Shown piece by piece: positions 23,782 through 32,288 of a stretch of DNA of 47,841 bases. The stretch is from UBA5738 sp964470995. GTDB taxonomy: Bacteria; Patescibacteriota; Minisyncoccia; Minisyncoccales; UBA5738. The translations under genes and the position numbers were made by a program. The DNA lies in assembly GCA_964470995.1 (NCBI GenBank), contig CAYYEP010000010.1:1-47841 (forward strand), in the 5' to 3' direction. The notes beneath the pieces were generated by a model. The model made no database searches. It was not told where the DNA came from and saw only the letters and a program-made list of their open reading frames with translations. Numbering within the stretch: position 1 is the stretch's first letter; each line of letters begins with the position of its first letter.

Positions 23782-25063
23782 ATTCGCGCATTTGGAGCTG
23801 CGCCTTTATCTGGCGCAGAGTTTCAAGTACGACACTGACAGCGATCAGCAGCGAGGTGCCGCCAACCAGAAACGTGAACACCTGCACATTGGTAATAGTG
23901 CCGACGATCTGCGGCATAATTGCAATCAGACCAAGGAACAATGCCCCAACCAGCAATATCCGGTTTAAAATGCCGTAGAGGTAATTCGCAGTCGGGGTTC
24001 CCGGCCGGATGCCGGGAATAAACCCTCCCATTTTTTGCAAATTATTGGAAATTTGCTTGGGGTCAAAGGTTACCGCAGTGTAGAAATACGTGAACAATAC
24101 CACCAAAACGAAATAACAGGCCAAATAGAACGCTCCGGTACTATCGAACAACCTTATCGTGGCCGCCGCTGCGCTCCCCACCCAGCCGGGCTGGTTCTGC
24201 AAGAAGCTGCCGATCATTGAAGGAAAAAGCAATATCGAAAGCGCAAAAATGATCGGAATCACGCCTGCCGGGTTGACGTTGAGAGGCAGATAAGTGGAAG
24301 CGCCGCCAACAGTCTTCATACCTCGAACCCTCTTGGCGTAGGTTACCGGAATATTGCGGCGCGCCTCGTTGATCAAGACCACGGCCGCAATCATCAATAC
24401 CGACATCAGGAAAAACGCGGCGTATCCGGGAATCTGCGACGCATCGGTATATCCCGAAATCATCTGCTGGATATTCTTCGGAAAGTCAGCAATAATACCG
24501 GCAAAAATCAAAAGAGATACGCCATTACCAATGCCTTTCTCGGTAATTAGTTCTCCCATCCACATCAACAAGAAGGATCCGGCAGTTATCGTGAGAAGCG
24601 AAGCCGCCATTTCCAGAGGTGACACAAAAGAGATAACCCCTTGGTTTTGAAACAGCACCAGCATCGCATATCCCTGCAATATGGCCAGCGGGATCGTGGC
24701 GATACGCGCATATTGGTTAAATTTCATTCTTCCGGCCTCCCCTTCTTCCTTGTAAAGGCGTTCCAGCGTAGGAAAAATCATAGTCAGCAACTGCAGAATG
24801 ATGATTGCCGTGATATAAGGACCAAGCCCAAGCATCGCGACCGACAAACGGTCAAGCGAACCTCCAGTGAAGGCGCCGAGCAACTGGAATACCTGGTAAT
24901 TATTGAAAAAATTCTTGAGACTGACAGGATCTATGCCCGGAATGGGAATATTGCTCATGAAACGATAGATCACGAACACCCCAAGCACGAACAAGATCTT
25001 GCTGCGCAGATCCCTGATCTTAAAGATTTGAGCTACTGTTTGGTACCACATGGTAAAATCCAA
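23768..25063 (-). CDS. secY: Protein translocase subunit SecY
   Basis: 431 residues with ten predicted membrane helices. Markers are the plug-region PIPGIDPVSL, the cytoplasmic loop YAKRVRG and the helix segment YLPLNVNPAGVIPIIFA. The C-terminal loop has GFIPGIRPGTPTANYL. It forms the membrane channel for exported and membrane proteins with SecE and SecG. It lies after rplO, separated by a family A palindrome. Confidence 0.97.
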   Translation of the reverse strand: MDFTMWYQTVAQIFKIRDLRSKILFVLGVFVIYRFMSNIPIPGIDPVSLKNFFNNYQVFQLLGAFTGGSLDRLSVAMLGLGPYITAIIILQLLTMIFPTLERLYKEEGEAGRMKFNQYARIATIPLAILQGYAMLVLFQNQGVISFVSPLEMAASLLTITAGSFLLMWMGELITEKGIGNGVSLLIFAGIIADFPKNIQQMISGYTDASQIPGYAAFFLMSVLMIAAVVLINEARRNIPVTYAKRVRGMKTVGGASTYLPLNVNPAGVIPIIFALSILLFPSMIGSFLQNQPGWVGSAAAATIRLFDSTGAFYLACYFVLVVLFTYFYTAVTFDPKQISNNLQKMGGFIPGIRPGTPTANYLYGILNRILLVGALFLGLIAIMPQIVGTITNVQVFTFLVGGTSLLIAVSVVLETLRQIKAQLQMREYETF

Positions 25064-25064
25064 T

Positions 25065-25148
25065 CGAAATTTATAGAAATTTACTCGCTATGCTCGCGAA
25101 ATAAATAGAAATTGGCAATCAATTTCCATTTATTCCTATCAATTTCGG
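25065..25148. repeat. Family A palindromic spacer repeat (copy 1)
   Basis: The secY-rplO spacer. The core is ACTCGCTATGCTCGCGAAAT with AT-rich arms (GAAATTTATAGAAAT and its inverse). It folds into a long imperfect hairpin. Confidence 0.65.
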
Positions 25149-25150
25149 AT

Positions 25151-25582
25151 TTATTTGACGGTTCCTCCCGCTTTCTCTATTTTTTCTTTGGCGGATGCCG
25201 AAACCTGACAACCAACGATCTTGAATTTTTTGGTTACTTTACCGGTACCCAAAATCTTTACCCGCGGGCATTTCCCCGCGACGCGACAAACCATATCTCT
25301 GGCTACCAAAGCTTGAGGGGTAATGGTCTTGCCATTGTCGAATTTGGCTTCGATATATTTAATGTCAACGACTTCGGGTTTCAACTGTGCCGAGCGATTT
25401 TTGTAGCCGCGCAGTTTGGGATAGCGTTTCAGAACTTCGCGCACGATCGGCCGAAAATTGCGGCCGGCTCTGGCGGTCTGCCCCTTGCCTCCGTGCCCTG
25501 AATAAGTGCCGCGTTTCCCGCCGCGCCCCACCCTTTTTCTGGACTTGGAAGTTTTATTGATGGCAATTTGATTTATCTGCAT
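25151..25582 (-). CDS. rplO: 50S ribosomal protein L15
   Basis: 143 residues. Starts with KRVGRGGKRGTYSGHGGKGQ, the glycine-rich L15 N-terminal arm, and ends with the globular KILGTGKVTKKFKIVG domain. rpsE ends only 9 bases upstream, so the gene for L30 that normally lies between them is absent. Confidence 0.97.
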   Translation of the reverse strand: MQINQIAINKTSKSRKRVGRGGKRGTYSGHGGKGQTARAGRNFRPIVREVLKRYPKLRGYKNRSAQLKPEVVDIKYIEAKFDNGKTITPQALVARDMVCRVAGKCPRVKILGTGKVTKKFKIVGCQVSASAKEKIEKAGGTVK

Positions 25583-25591
25583 AATATTGCG

Positions 25592-26323
25592 TTACTTGGT
25601 CTCTGCCGGAACAGCATCCTTGGCCTGCGCCACGGCCGCCGCAGCTTCCGGCTTCTTTAACGATTGCTGCTTCAAGTATTCAAACGCTTTCATTGTGGCA
25701 CGCGCGTTATTGAGCTTATTTTTGGTCGTTCCCAGCATCTTGGATGAGATATCCTTTATGCCCGCCAGCTGGCAGATCAAGCGCACTACGCCCCCTGCCA
25801 TCAATCCGCGCCCCTTTCTTTGGGGTTTGACCATTACCTGGGCCGGCCCCACTTTAGCGATTGTCTCGTGCGAGATTGTCCCATTCAGCACGGGCACAAC
25901 CACCATGTTCTTTTTTGATTGAATGGTTGCTTTCTCGACAGCTTGAGCCACGTCTAATCCAGACGCAACCCCCAGCCCAACCTTGCCGGCTTTGTTGCCG
26001 CTAATCACAATCGCGCGGAACCGCAAACGGCGGCCTCCGGCGCGGGTGTGCGAAACGCGGGAAAGATCCAGCAATTTCGAATCCATATCATCCTTTGGGC
26101 GGTCCCGGTCGTCGCGGCGGCCAAACCCTTGACGGCTGCGCCCTCCGAAGCGGCTGTCACCGCTCTTATTTTTGCCATCGAATTTCCGGCCCTGGCCGTA
26201 AGGCGAAAAACCGCGATTCGACCGCAGGGACGACGGCGCGGCGCTCGATACGGCCGGCCTGGATGCCGGAGCGGTTTGGCTCGCGGCGGCCTGATTTTTA
26301 GTTGTTTCTTGTGATGCGTCCAT
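25592..26323 (-). CDS. rpsE: 30S ribosomal protein S5 with long N-terminal tail
   Basis: 243 residues. The S5 core begins near residue 83 (LLDLSRVSHTRAGGRRLRF). It contains GNKAGKVGLGVASG, KGRGLMAGG and TTKNKLNNARATMKAFEYL. The first ~80 residues are an Arg/Gly/Ser-rich tail (GRKFDGKNKSGDSRFGGRSR), and a ~20-residue Ala/Lys tail ends the protein. S5 affects decoding fidelity and 30S assembly. The extension is unusual and of unknown role. Confidence 0.95.
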   Translation of the reverse strand: MDASQETTKNQAAASQTAPASRPAVSSAAPSSLRSNRGFSPYGQGRKFDGKNKSGDSRFGGRSRQGFGRRDDRDRPKDDMDSKLLDLSRVSHTRAGGRRLRFRAIVISGNKAGKVGLGVASGLDVAQAVEKATIQSKKNMVVVPVLNGTISHETIAKVGPAQVMVKPQRKGRGLMAGGVVRLICQLAGIKDISSKMLGTTKNKLNNARATMKAFEYLKQQSLKKPEAAAAVAQAKDAVPAETK

Positions 26324-26332
26324 AATTGAATG

Positions 26333-26446
26333 CCGAAACTTATTGAAACTTGCTCGCTAGCGCTTCGCGATATTTATAGGAATTTAGTGTTCCGTAAATT
26401 CGCGATAAATTTCAATTAATTTCTATAAATTTCCATTAATTTCTGT
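26333..26446. repeat. Family A palindromic spacer repeat (copy 2)
   Basis: The rplR-rpsE spacer. It reads GAAACTTATTGAAACTTGCT CGC..GCGCTTCGCGATATTTATAGG followed by inverse arms (ATTTCAATTAATTTCTATAA). The outer ends nearly complement each other. Confidence 0.65.
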
Positions 26447-26835
26447 TAGAACTCCAGCCCCCCTTTGCGCGCGCCTTCGGCCAAGCTTTTTACTCTTCCG
26501 TGATAACGGTAGCTGCCACGGTCAAAAACGACCTGTTTGGTTTTTAGCTCCAGGGCTTTCTTGGCGATCTCTATACCAACCTCAAACGCTAGCGCCTTTT
26601 TGCCGGAGAGTTCGCCTTTCGCAGCCTGCCCTTTCGGTTTGGCGATTTTTTTGTCGTCGCAAGCTGCAATCGTTACCCCCTTTTGATCATCGATCAGTTG
26701 CACCGAAATGTGGCTGTTGGAGCGAAAAACGGAAAGCCGCGGTTTGGCCGAGGTCCTGGAAATGACGGCTCGAACACGACCTTTCCGGTTGGCTTTCATT
26801 TCCAGCTTGTGTTTAATTTGGGTTCTAATGCTCAT
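26446..26835 (-). CDS. rplR: 50S ribosomal protein L18
   Basis: 129 residues. KPRLSVFRSNSHISVQLIDD is the L18 5S-rRNA-binding region; the protein ends VVFDRGSYRYHGRVKSLAEGARKGGLEF, quoted only in part as a marker. It binds 5S rRNA with L5. Both flanking spacers are family A repeats. No Shine-Dalgarno sequence. Confidence 0.97.
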   Translation of the reverse strand: MSIRTQIKHKLEMKANRKGRVRAVISRTSAKPRLSVFRSNSHISVQLIDDQKGVTIAACDDKKIAKPKGQAAKGELSGKKALAFEVGIEIAKKALELKTKQVVFDRGSYRYHGRVKSLAEGARKGGLEF

Positions 26836-26843
26836 AATTGAAT

Positions 26844-26957
26844 ACCGAAATTTATTGAAACTTGCTCGCTATACTCGCGAAATTTATTGAAATTTATTGT
26901 TTTACGAATTAACAATTAATTTCTATAAATCTCTATTAATTCCCACCGATTTCGGTT
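26844..26957. repeat. Family A palindromic spacer repeat (copy 3)
   Basis: The rplF-rplR spacer and the clearest copy. It reads GAAATTTATTGAAACTTGCT then CGCTATACTCGCGAAATTTATTG, with inverse arms AACAATTAATTTCTATAAAT. The outermost ACCGAAAT and ATTTCGGT match exactly. Confidence 0.7.
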
Positions 26958-26958
26958 G

Positions 26959-27504
26959 TTATTTGGCACCGGCGGCGGCCTTCTTGCCTACTTTCTTGCG
27001 GACCTTTTCTCCGACGTAGCGAATGCCCTTCCCCTTATATGGTTCCGGCGGCCGAACGCGGCGTATTTGCGCGGCAATTTTAGTCACCAATTCCTTGTCG
27101 TAACCGGCGATGCTAACAATATTTTTCTCAACTTTATAGGTGGCTCCGGAAACGGCGTTGATGACAACCGGATGCGTAAACCCGACATTTAATACTAAAT
27201 TGCCGCCTTCCACCGCGGCGCGATAACCAATACCTTCAATCTGCAATTTCGCTTCGGCCCCTTCGGTTAACCCGGTGATCATATTGGCAATATGCATACG
27301 CACCGTGCCCCAAAGAGCACGAGCGGCTTTGCTGCCATCCCTAGCGGAGACAATAACTTCATTGCCCTCTTTATTAATAACGACACCCGCACCAAAATCG
27401 CGGGTTAACTCGCCCTTGGGTCCCTTTATTATTACCTTGCCGCCTTCAATAGTAATATCGACACCGGCAGGAATTCCTATTGGTTTTTTGCCTATTCTGC
27501 TCAT
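26959..27504 (-). CDS. rplF: 50S ribosomal protein L6
   Basis: 181 residues, full length with both L6 repeats. MSRIGKKPIGIPAGVDI starts the protein; GPKGELTRDF, GYRAAVEGGNLVLNVGFTHP and the C-terminal RPPEPYKGKGIRY are family signatures. It lies near the sarcin-ricin loop where elongation factors bind. Preceded by an AT-rich leader without Shine-Dalgarno. Confidence 0.97.
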   Translation of the reverse strand: MSRIGKKPIGIPAGVDITIEGGKVIIKGPKGELTRDFGAGVVINKEGNEVIVSARDGSKAARALWGTVRMHIANMITGLTEGAEAKLQIEGIGYRAAVEGGNLVLNVGFTHPVVINAVSGATYKVEKNIVSIAGYDKELVTKIAAQIRRVRPPEPYKGKGIRYVGEKVRKKVGKKAAAGAK

Positions 27505-27599
27505 AACAATTAATCACTTAACCATGCAATCATTCAAACATTTTAAAATTTATTCGAATTTTGATGTTATGATTAGGTGATTTTATGATTTGATAATTT
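27505..27599. other. AT-rich spacer between rplF and rpsH
   Basis: It contains interrupted inverse motifs (AATCACTTAACCATGCAATC and GATTAGGTGATTTTATGATT). It resembles the palindromic spacers but is not clearly a family A or B copy. No gene seen. Confidence 0.4.
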
Positions 27600-28004
27600 C
27601 TACCAGATGTGGCACATCATTTCTCCGCCGATCTGGGTCTTCTTGGCTTCATATTCAGTCATCAACCCCTTGGAGGTCGAAATAATGCCGAATCCCTGTC
27701 CCTGCTTGACCTTTTTAATATCGGCCGCCCCCATATATATCCTTTGTCCGGGCTTAGATATTTTCTTGAAACCGGAAATCGCCGGGATTTTTTGGGTGTA
27801 TTTCAATGTTATTTCGATACAAGGCCGCACTTTGTCGTTCTTTTTCATTTTCCTATTCCTTTTCTCTACGCCCAATACAACTCTTTTTCTTTCAAGAATC
27901 TTGGCGATCTCATATTTCAGATGCGAATATGGCACCGTTACGGACGGTTTTTGAACCGCCTGGGCGTTGCATATCATAGTTAGCATGTTTGCGACTGTAT
28001 CCAT
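27600..28004 (-). CDS. rpsH: 30S ribosomal protein S8
   Basis: 134 residues. N-terminal VANMLTMICNAQAVQKPSV and C-terminal GFGIISTSKGLMTEYEAK are S8 signatures (the GIxSTSxG motif). It binds 16S helix 21. S8 represses the spc operon in E. coli; no equivalent site can be recognised here. Confidence 0.97.
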   Translation of the reverse strand: MDTVANMLTMICNAQAVQKPSVTVPYSHLKYEIAKILERKRVVLGVEKRNRKMKKNDKVRPCIEITLKYTQKIPAISGFKKISKPGQRIYMGAADIKKVKQGQGFGIISTSKGLMTEYEAKKTQIGGEMMCHIW

Positions 28005-28009
28005 TTGAA

Positions 28010-28090
28010 TTCTTTGATTTATGAATCGTGATTTATGATTTACGAATAAATTCGAATCTACTCATAAATCTTAAACCGCGATTCTTTTTT
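28010..28090. repeat. Family B palindromic spacer repeat (copy 2)
   Basis: The rpsN-rpsH spacer, with GATTTATGAATCGTGATTTA and the inverse CTCATAAATCTTAAACCGCGATTC. It matches the mreB-holB and rpsG-rpsL spacers. Confidence 0.6.
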
Positions 28091-28099
28091 CATGAAAGC

Positions 28100-28285
28100 T
28101 TACCAACTGCTCTTGGTCACCCCCGGTATCAACCCCTTATTGGCCGCTTCGCGGAAGCAAATACGGCAGAGTCCGAACTTCCTCATGTAGCCGTGCTTGC
28201 GGCCGCACTTGAAGCATCTGCGGACAACCCGTGATTTGAATTTCGGGGTTCTTTTCGATTTGGCGATTTGCGCTTTTGTAGCCAT
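28100..28285 (-). CDS. rpsN: 30S ribosomal protein S14, zinc-binding short form
   Basis: 61 residues. The type Z form has two pairs, RRCFKCGRKHG and LCRICFREAANKG, coordinating zinc. It belongs to the 30S head. Between rplE and rpsH, its standard place. Confidence 0.97.
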   Translation of the reverse strand: MATKAQIAKSKRTPKFKSRVVRRCFKCGRKHGYMRKFGLCRICFREAANKGLIPGVTKSSW

Positions 28286-28303
28286 GATTAAAAATTATTT
28301 TTT

Positions 28304-28882
28304 CTATTGGGCTGTTTTTTGCTCTTCGTTGTGGATAGGAAACCCCAATTTCTTAAAAAGGGATATACCCTGTTCACGGTTGGCCGCGGCAGTTACCACA
28401 GTGATTTCGAATCCGAAAATAAAGTTTGTCTTTTCCGGAGAAATTTCCGGGAAAGCAATATGTTCTTTGATGCCGAAAGTCAGATTGCCGTCTTGATCAA
28501 TACCCTTGGAATTAATGCCCTGAAAGTCGCGGGAACGGGGTAAGGCCACCGTAATCACGCGCTCAAGCATATCCCACATCCGCTTACGGCGCAGGGTTAC
28601 TTTGGCGCCAATGACCTGGCCTTCGCGCAATTTGAAACTGGAAATGGAATTACGTGCCTTTGTCACCACGGCTTTCTGGCCGCAGATAATTGTCAAATCG
28701 CGGGCCACTGCTTCCTGGATTTTTTTTTGCTCTTCCTTGGTCTTGCCCGAAACCATACGGCCAAAACCGCAGTTGACAACAACCTTATCGAGGCATGGCG
28801 CCTCCATTTCGTTGCGAAGGCCGAATTCCTTCATTAACGCCGGCAGGACTTCTATTTTATATTTTTCGTATAAGTATGCCAT
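28304..28882 (-). CDS. rplE: 50S ribosomal protein L5
   Basis: 192 residues from ATG 28882 (MAYLYEKYKIEV). The open frame extends 24 codons further, but that part overlaps rplX and is not L5-like. KVVVNCGFG, GQKAVVTKARNSISSFKLR, RSRDFQGI and IAFPEI are family markers. It binds 5S rRNA and contacts S13. Confidence 0.96.
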   Translation of the reverse strand: MAYLYEKYKIEVLPALMKEFGLRNEMEAPCLDKVVVNCGFGRMVSGKTKEEQKKIQEAVARDLTIICGQKAVVTKARNSISSFKLREGQVIGAKVTLRRKRMWDMLERVITVALPRSRDFQGINSKGIDQDGNLTFGIKEHIAFPEISPEKTNFIFGFEITVVTAAANREQGISLFKKLGFPIHNEEQKTAQ

Positions 28883-28895
28883 ATCTTTTGCTTTT

Positions 28896-29219
28896 CTATA
28901 TCTCGGCCAGGCATTTCTTGCAGACGCGGACAACCTTTTTCTCCTTGGCGCCATCTTGGGCGATGACCTTATATCCCACGCGCGCGGCCTTGCCGCATTT
29001 TGGGCAGATCAGTTTGACGTTGGATGCGCTGATTGAACGAGGCAAGGTCACTATCTGCCCCTGCTGCCCCCGTTTTTTGGGCTTCTGACTCTTCTTGGCG
29101 ATATTTACGCCTTCGACTACTATGCGGCCTTCGGATGGCAGAGATCTCAAAACTTTGCCGGTTTTGGTCCGATCCTTTCCTGAAATCACAAGCACATTAT
29201 CGCCTTTGATGATTTTCAT
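28896..29219 (-). CDS. rplX: 50S ribosomal protein L24
   Basis: 107 residues. The KOW motif is KIIKGDNVLVISGKDRTKTG, followed by IVVEGVNIAKKSQKP. The C-terminal half carries two CxxC pairs (ICPKCG and VCKKC), giving an extra zinc-ribbon-like end. It starts large-subunit assembly. Confidence 0.96.
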   Translation of the reverse strand: MKIIKGDNVLVISGKDRTKTGKVLRSLPSEGRIVVEGVNIAKKSQKPKKRGQQGQIVTLPRSISASNVKLICPKCGKAARVGYKVIAQDGAKEKKVVRVCKKCLAEI

Positions 29220-29230
29220 ATGCCTAATAA

Positions 29231-29602
29231 TTAAACCAATTCTTCGGCTAATGCCGCGATTTTGTCGTACCCTCTTTCCTTAAGTTCTTTGGCCACGGGT
29301 CCGAAGATGCGCCCCCCTTTGGGCTCCATGCTTTTCCCTTCCAGCACCACGCAAGCATTATCGTCAAATCTTACGTACGTACCGTCGGCGCGCTTGTACT
29401 CTTTCTTTTGCCGAATAATGACCACCCGCACCTTTTCGTGTTTTTTGACCATTTTTCGCGGTTCAGCTTCCTTTACCGCGGCCATCACCACATCCCCAAC
29501 GGCCGCATATCTCCTGTCAGTGCCGCCAGCAACGTGAAAAGTCTGAACGATCTTGGCGCCAGTATTATCCGCCACTTTCAGCATTGTTCGAAGTTGAATC
29601 AT
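29231..29602 (-). CDS. rplN: 50S ribosomal protein L14
   Basis: 123 residues, full length. MIQLRTMLKVADNTGAK, GDVVMAAVKEAEPR and ENACVVL-like (DNACVVLEGK) segments are canonical, as is GPVAKELKERGY. It forms inter-subunit bridges with 16S rRNA. It has a candidate internal promoter 70 bases upstream. Confidence 0.97.
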   Translation of the reverse strand: MIQLRTMLKVADNTGAKIVQTFHVAGGTDRRYAAVGDVVMAAVKEAEPRKMVKKHEKVRVVIIRQKKEYKRADGTYVRFDDNACVVLEGKSMEPKGGRIFGPVAKELKERGYDKIAALAEELV

Positions 29603-29673
29603 AGTTCTGTTGGGATTGCCGTGTCGGGCATTAAATATTCGTATCGAATCGCATTAAAAAACAAAACAAAATA

Positions 29674-29702
29674 TATATACCACAAAATCTAATAAATTGC
29701 AA
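29674..29702 (-). promoter_or_regulatory. Candidate internal promoter before rplN
   Basis: Minus strand -35 TTGCAA (29697-29702), 17-base spacer, -10 TATATA (29674-29679), within the 109-base rpsQ-rplN spacer. Confidence 0.45.
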
Positions 29703-29711
29703 CGGCTCGTT

Positions 29712-29978
29712 TTACGCCGCCGTTTCCGTGTTCTCGGGCGCGCTTAAAGAAATCCTCTTTACCACTTTAAAGCGCTTGTCGCGCGAAAGCGGCCGGCATT
29801 CTTCGATCACAACCACGTCGCCTTCGCGGCATTCCTTATTTTCGTCGTGGGCTTTGTACTTCCTGGAAACCTTGTACCGCTTATGGTACTTGGGATGCTC
29901 TTTCATGCGATCCACCAGCACAACCACGGTCTTTTCCATTTTGTCGGATACGACTTTTCCGGTTAATTGATGTTTCAT
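29712..29978 (-). CDS. rpsQ: 30S ribosomal protein S17
   Basis: 88 residues from ATG 29978 (MKHQLTGKVVSDKMEKTVVV). An upstream in-frame start would overlap rpmC. DRMKEHPKYHKRYKVSRKYK and CREGDVVVIEECRPLSR are S17 signatures. It binds 16S rRNA in the 30S body. Confidence 0.96.
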   Translation of the reverse strand: MKHQLTGKVVSDKMEKTVVVLVDRMKEHPKYHKRYKVSRKYKAHDENKECREGDVVVIEECRPLSRDKRFKVVKRISLSAPENTETAA

Positions 29979-30001
29979 AATTCTAAAACCAAATCTTTGG
30001 A

Positions 30002-30196
30002 TTATTGATTGATCTCGCACTCGCGCAACAGGGTTTTTATGCGCGCGATATCGCGGCGCGCAAGGCGAATCTCTTTCAGATTCTTGACCTTACCGTCAAC
30101 CAGATCGAATTTCAGCTCGGCAAACCGGCTTGAAGTTTCGGTCAGGAGCTTTTTGAGTTCATCGGTATTTTTTTGGCGCAGTTCCGAGATTTTCAT
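30002..30196 (-). CDS. rpmC: 50S ribosomal protein L29
   Basis: 64 residues, a two-helix protein. MKISELRQKNTDELKK starts it, then FAELKFDLVDGKVKNLKEIR and RRDIARIKTLL. It lies beside the exit tunnel and contributes to the SRP and trigger-factor docking site. Confidence 0.97.
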   Translation of the reverse strand: MKISELRQKNTDELKKLLTETSSRFAELKFDLVDGKVKNLKEIRLARRDIARIKTLLRECEINQ

Positions 30197-30203
30197 GATT
30201 TTT

Positions 30204-30620
30204 TTACAGTTCCTTTTTCACAAACTTTGTTTTGATCGGCATCTTGTCGCCGGCTTTTTCCAGAGCTTCCCGGGCCATCTCTTCCTTGATTCCGTCCAGC
30301 TCAAACATTATCCGGCCGGGCTTGACGACAAATGCGTAATGATCAACTCCGCCCTTGCCTCCACCCAGCGGCACTTCTTCTCCCTTACTGGTAACCGGCT
30401 TGTCCGGAAAGATGCGGATCCACAGCTTGCCGCCCTTCCTCAAATATCTCAAAATCGCGCGGCGTCCGGCTTCAATCTGGCGGGACGATATCCAACACTC
30501 TTCCATCGCCTTCAATCCGAAATTACCGTAGTTCAGTTCGGCCCCTCGATAAGAAAGTCCCATTCCGCGGCGGCGGCCCTTCTGCCATTTCCGGTGTTTA
30601 ACTTTTTTTGGCATCAACAT
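30204..30620 (-). CDS. rplP: 50S ribosomal protein L16
   Basis: 138 residues. Starts MLMPKKVKHRKWQKGRRRG. It contains RRAILRYLRKGGKLWIRIFPDKPVT and MGGGKGG-like (PLGGGKGGVDHY), the L16 loop reaching the peptidyl-transferase region. Parts are quoted as markers. Confidence 0.97.
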   Translation of the reverse strand: MLMPKKVKHRKWQKGRRRGMGLSYRGAELNYGNFGLKAMEECWISSRQIEAGRRAILRYLRKGGKLWIRIFPDKPVTSKGEEVPLGGGKGGVDHYAFVVKPGRIMFELDGIKEEMAREALEKAGDKMPIKTKFVKKEL

Positions 30621-30648
30621 ACGAAGTCAACAATTGTTATTGTTTAGC

Positions 30649-31308
30649 TTAGATTTTCTCTCCCTTAAATATCCAGACCTTGATTCCAATGGCGCCATAC
30701 GTGCAGTGCGCTTCACTCAAAGCGTAATCGATATCGGCACGAATCGTCTGGCGCGGCATTCTACCCTTGCCGAGCCACGCGGTACGCGCAATCTCCACCC
30801 CGTTTAACCTTCCCGAAACCTGGATGCGAACACCCTGTACATCCTTGGAACCCATCGCTTTTTCGATAGATTGTTTCAAGACTTTCAAATAGGGCATGCG
30901 TTTCTCAATCTGGGATGCGATATTCTGGCCGATATATGCCGCCGACGCCCAAGGATTAGTAATCTCACGGATCTCTACCCGCAATTCGGCGGCCTTACTC
31001 TTGCCATTGACTTGGCGAAGCTTGTTAATAATACCCTCAAGCCTCTTACGCAACTCTTCAATCCCCTGCCCCTGCCGGCCGATAATCAAACCGGGCCGCA
31101 CGCAAGATATTACTACATTCATTTTTCCGGGGTAGCGCTCGATTTGCACCTCTTCAATGCCGATACCAGCAAGGCGTTTATGCAGGAATTCGCGGATCTG
31201 AAAATCCTCTTCCAGCAATTTGGGGAATCTGTTCTCGTAATAGCCTCGCGAATACCAGCCCGAGCTATCTTTTATTCTGAATGCTTTAGGGTGAACCTTG
31301 TGTGCCAT
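30649..31308 (-). CDS. rpsC: 30S ribosomal protein S3
   Basis: 219 residues. The KH domain contains GLIIGRQGQGIEELRKRL; the C-terminal domain has VQGVRIQVSGRLNGVEIART and GAIGIKVWIF. It lines the mRNA entry channel and has helicase-related function. Confidence 0.97.
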   Translation of the reverse strand: MAHKVHPKAFRIKDSSGWYSRGYYENRFPKLLEEDFQIREFLHKRLAGIGIEEVQIERYPGKMNVVISCVRPGLIIGRQGQGIEELRKRLEGIINKLRQVNGKSKAAELRVEIREITNPWASAAYIGQNIASQIEKRMPYLKVLKQSIEKAMGSKDVQGVRIQVSGRLNGVEIARTAWLGKGRMPRQTIRADIDYALSEAHCTYGAIGIKVWIFKGEKI

Positions 31309-31356
31309 GGAAATAGTTTATGAGTAATATGCTTGATCAGCAAAAATGAATTATCC

Positions 31357-31752
31357 TTAAATGGGATCCGGTTGTTTTTTTGACCTTTTTGCGACTGTTT
31401 CGACAGCCTTCTTTGGCGCGGCCTTAGCATCAAGTACCAGCGTTATATGAGAAGTTCTTTTGGATATTTTGTCTGCGCGGCCACGCGATCTCGGAAATAC
31501 CCTTTCCGACATCGGCCCGTCATCAACCGTAAGTTTTGCCAAATAGTAATCGACAGGATCAGCTTTATAGGTATTTTTCACGCTAGCCATTGCGGATTGC
31601 AAAAGCTTTAACATTGGAAGGCTGGCCTTTTTCGGGGTAAATCTTAAAATTGCCTCTGCCTCGCTAACCGATTTATTGCGCACCAGATTTGCCACCAAGC
31701 GCACTTTCCGGGCCGTAATCTTCAAGTTTCTTAATTTAGCCGTGATTACCAT
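31357..31752 (-). CDS. rplV: 50S ribosomal protein L22
   Basis: 131 residues. ARKVRLVANLVRNKSVSEA begins the globular part; MSERVFPRSRGRADKISKRTSHI is the beta-hairpin reaching the exit tunnel (quoted in part). It ends with a basic tail. Upstream of rpsC. Confidence 0.97.
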   Translation of the reverse strand: MVITAKLRNLKITARKVRLVANLVRNKSVSEAEAILRFTPKKASLPMLKLLQSAMASVKNTYKADPVDYYLAKLTVDDGPMSERVFPRSRGRADKISKRTSHITLVLDAKAAPKKAVETVAKRSKKQPDPI

Positions 31753-31761
31753 ATGAATTCA

Positions 31762-31862
31762 GGAAATTAATTAAAATTTGCTTCGCAAAATCAGTAGAAA
31801 TTGATCGTGAATGATTGACGCTTAATTTCTATCAATTTAGATTAATTTCCATTAAGTTCGGT
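31762..31862. repeat. Family A palindromic spacer repeat (degenerate copy)
   Basis: The rpsS-rplV spacer: GAAATTAATTAAAATTTGCT TCGCAAAATCAGTAGAAATT, then TTAATTTCTATCAATTTAG and TTAATTTCCATTAAGTTCGG. The core is shorter than in other copies. Confidence 0.5.
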
Positions 31863-31868
31863 TCTTGA

Positions 31869-32180
31869 TTATTTCTTCGCACCTGCGACCGGAGCAGAGC
31901 CCGCCGAAGCCTTGGCTTCCAGATCCTTCTGCATCTTGCCGCCGTGGCGATGGAATTTGGTCGTCGGGGAAAATTCGCCAAGCTTATGTCCTACCATTTC
32001 TTCGTTAGGCTTGACCGTTATGAATTCCTTGCCGTTGTGCACCGCGAACGCCAATCCAATCATTTCCGGAACGATCGTACTGCGGCGCGACCAAGTCTTA
32101 ATGACAACCGAGCCGCCCTTCTTGACTTTTTCCATTAATTTTTCGTCCACGAAAGGACCTTTTTTCAGACTTCTTGCCAT
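31869..32180 (-). CDS. rpsS: 30S ribosomal protein S19
   Basis: 103 residues. MARSLKKGPFVDEKLMEKV, TWSRRSTIVPEMIG and GHKLGEFSPTTKFHRHGG are unmistakable. It is part of the 30S head and partners S13. Confidence 0.97.
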   Translation of the reverse strand: MARSLKKGPFVDEKLMEKVKKGGSVVIKTWSRRSTIVPEMIGLAFAVHNGKEFITVKPNEEMVGHKLGEFSPTTKFHRHGGKMQKDLEAKASAGSAPVAGAKK

Positions 32181-32191
32181 AATTTTAATTC

Positions 32192-32288
32192 TTGAAATTT
32201 ATTGAAGCTTGCTCGCTATTATCGCGAAATTTGTTGAATTTAATTTTTTAGTATAATTAATTTCTATAAATTTCAATTAATTTCTATT
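32192..32288. repeat. Family A palindromic spacer repeat (copy 4)
   Basis: The rplB-rpsS spacer: GAAATTTATTGAAGCTTGCT CGCTATTATCGCGAAATTTG, then inverse arms ending ATTTCAATTAATTTCTA. The rplB stop codon TAG is inside its end. Confidence 0.65.
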
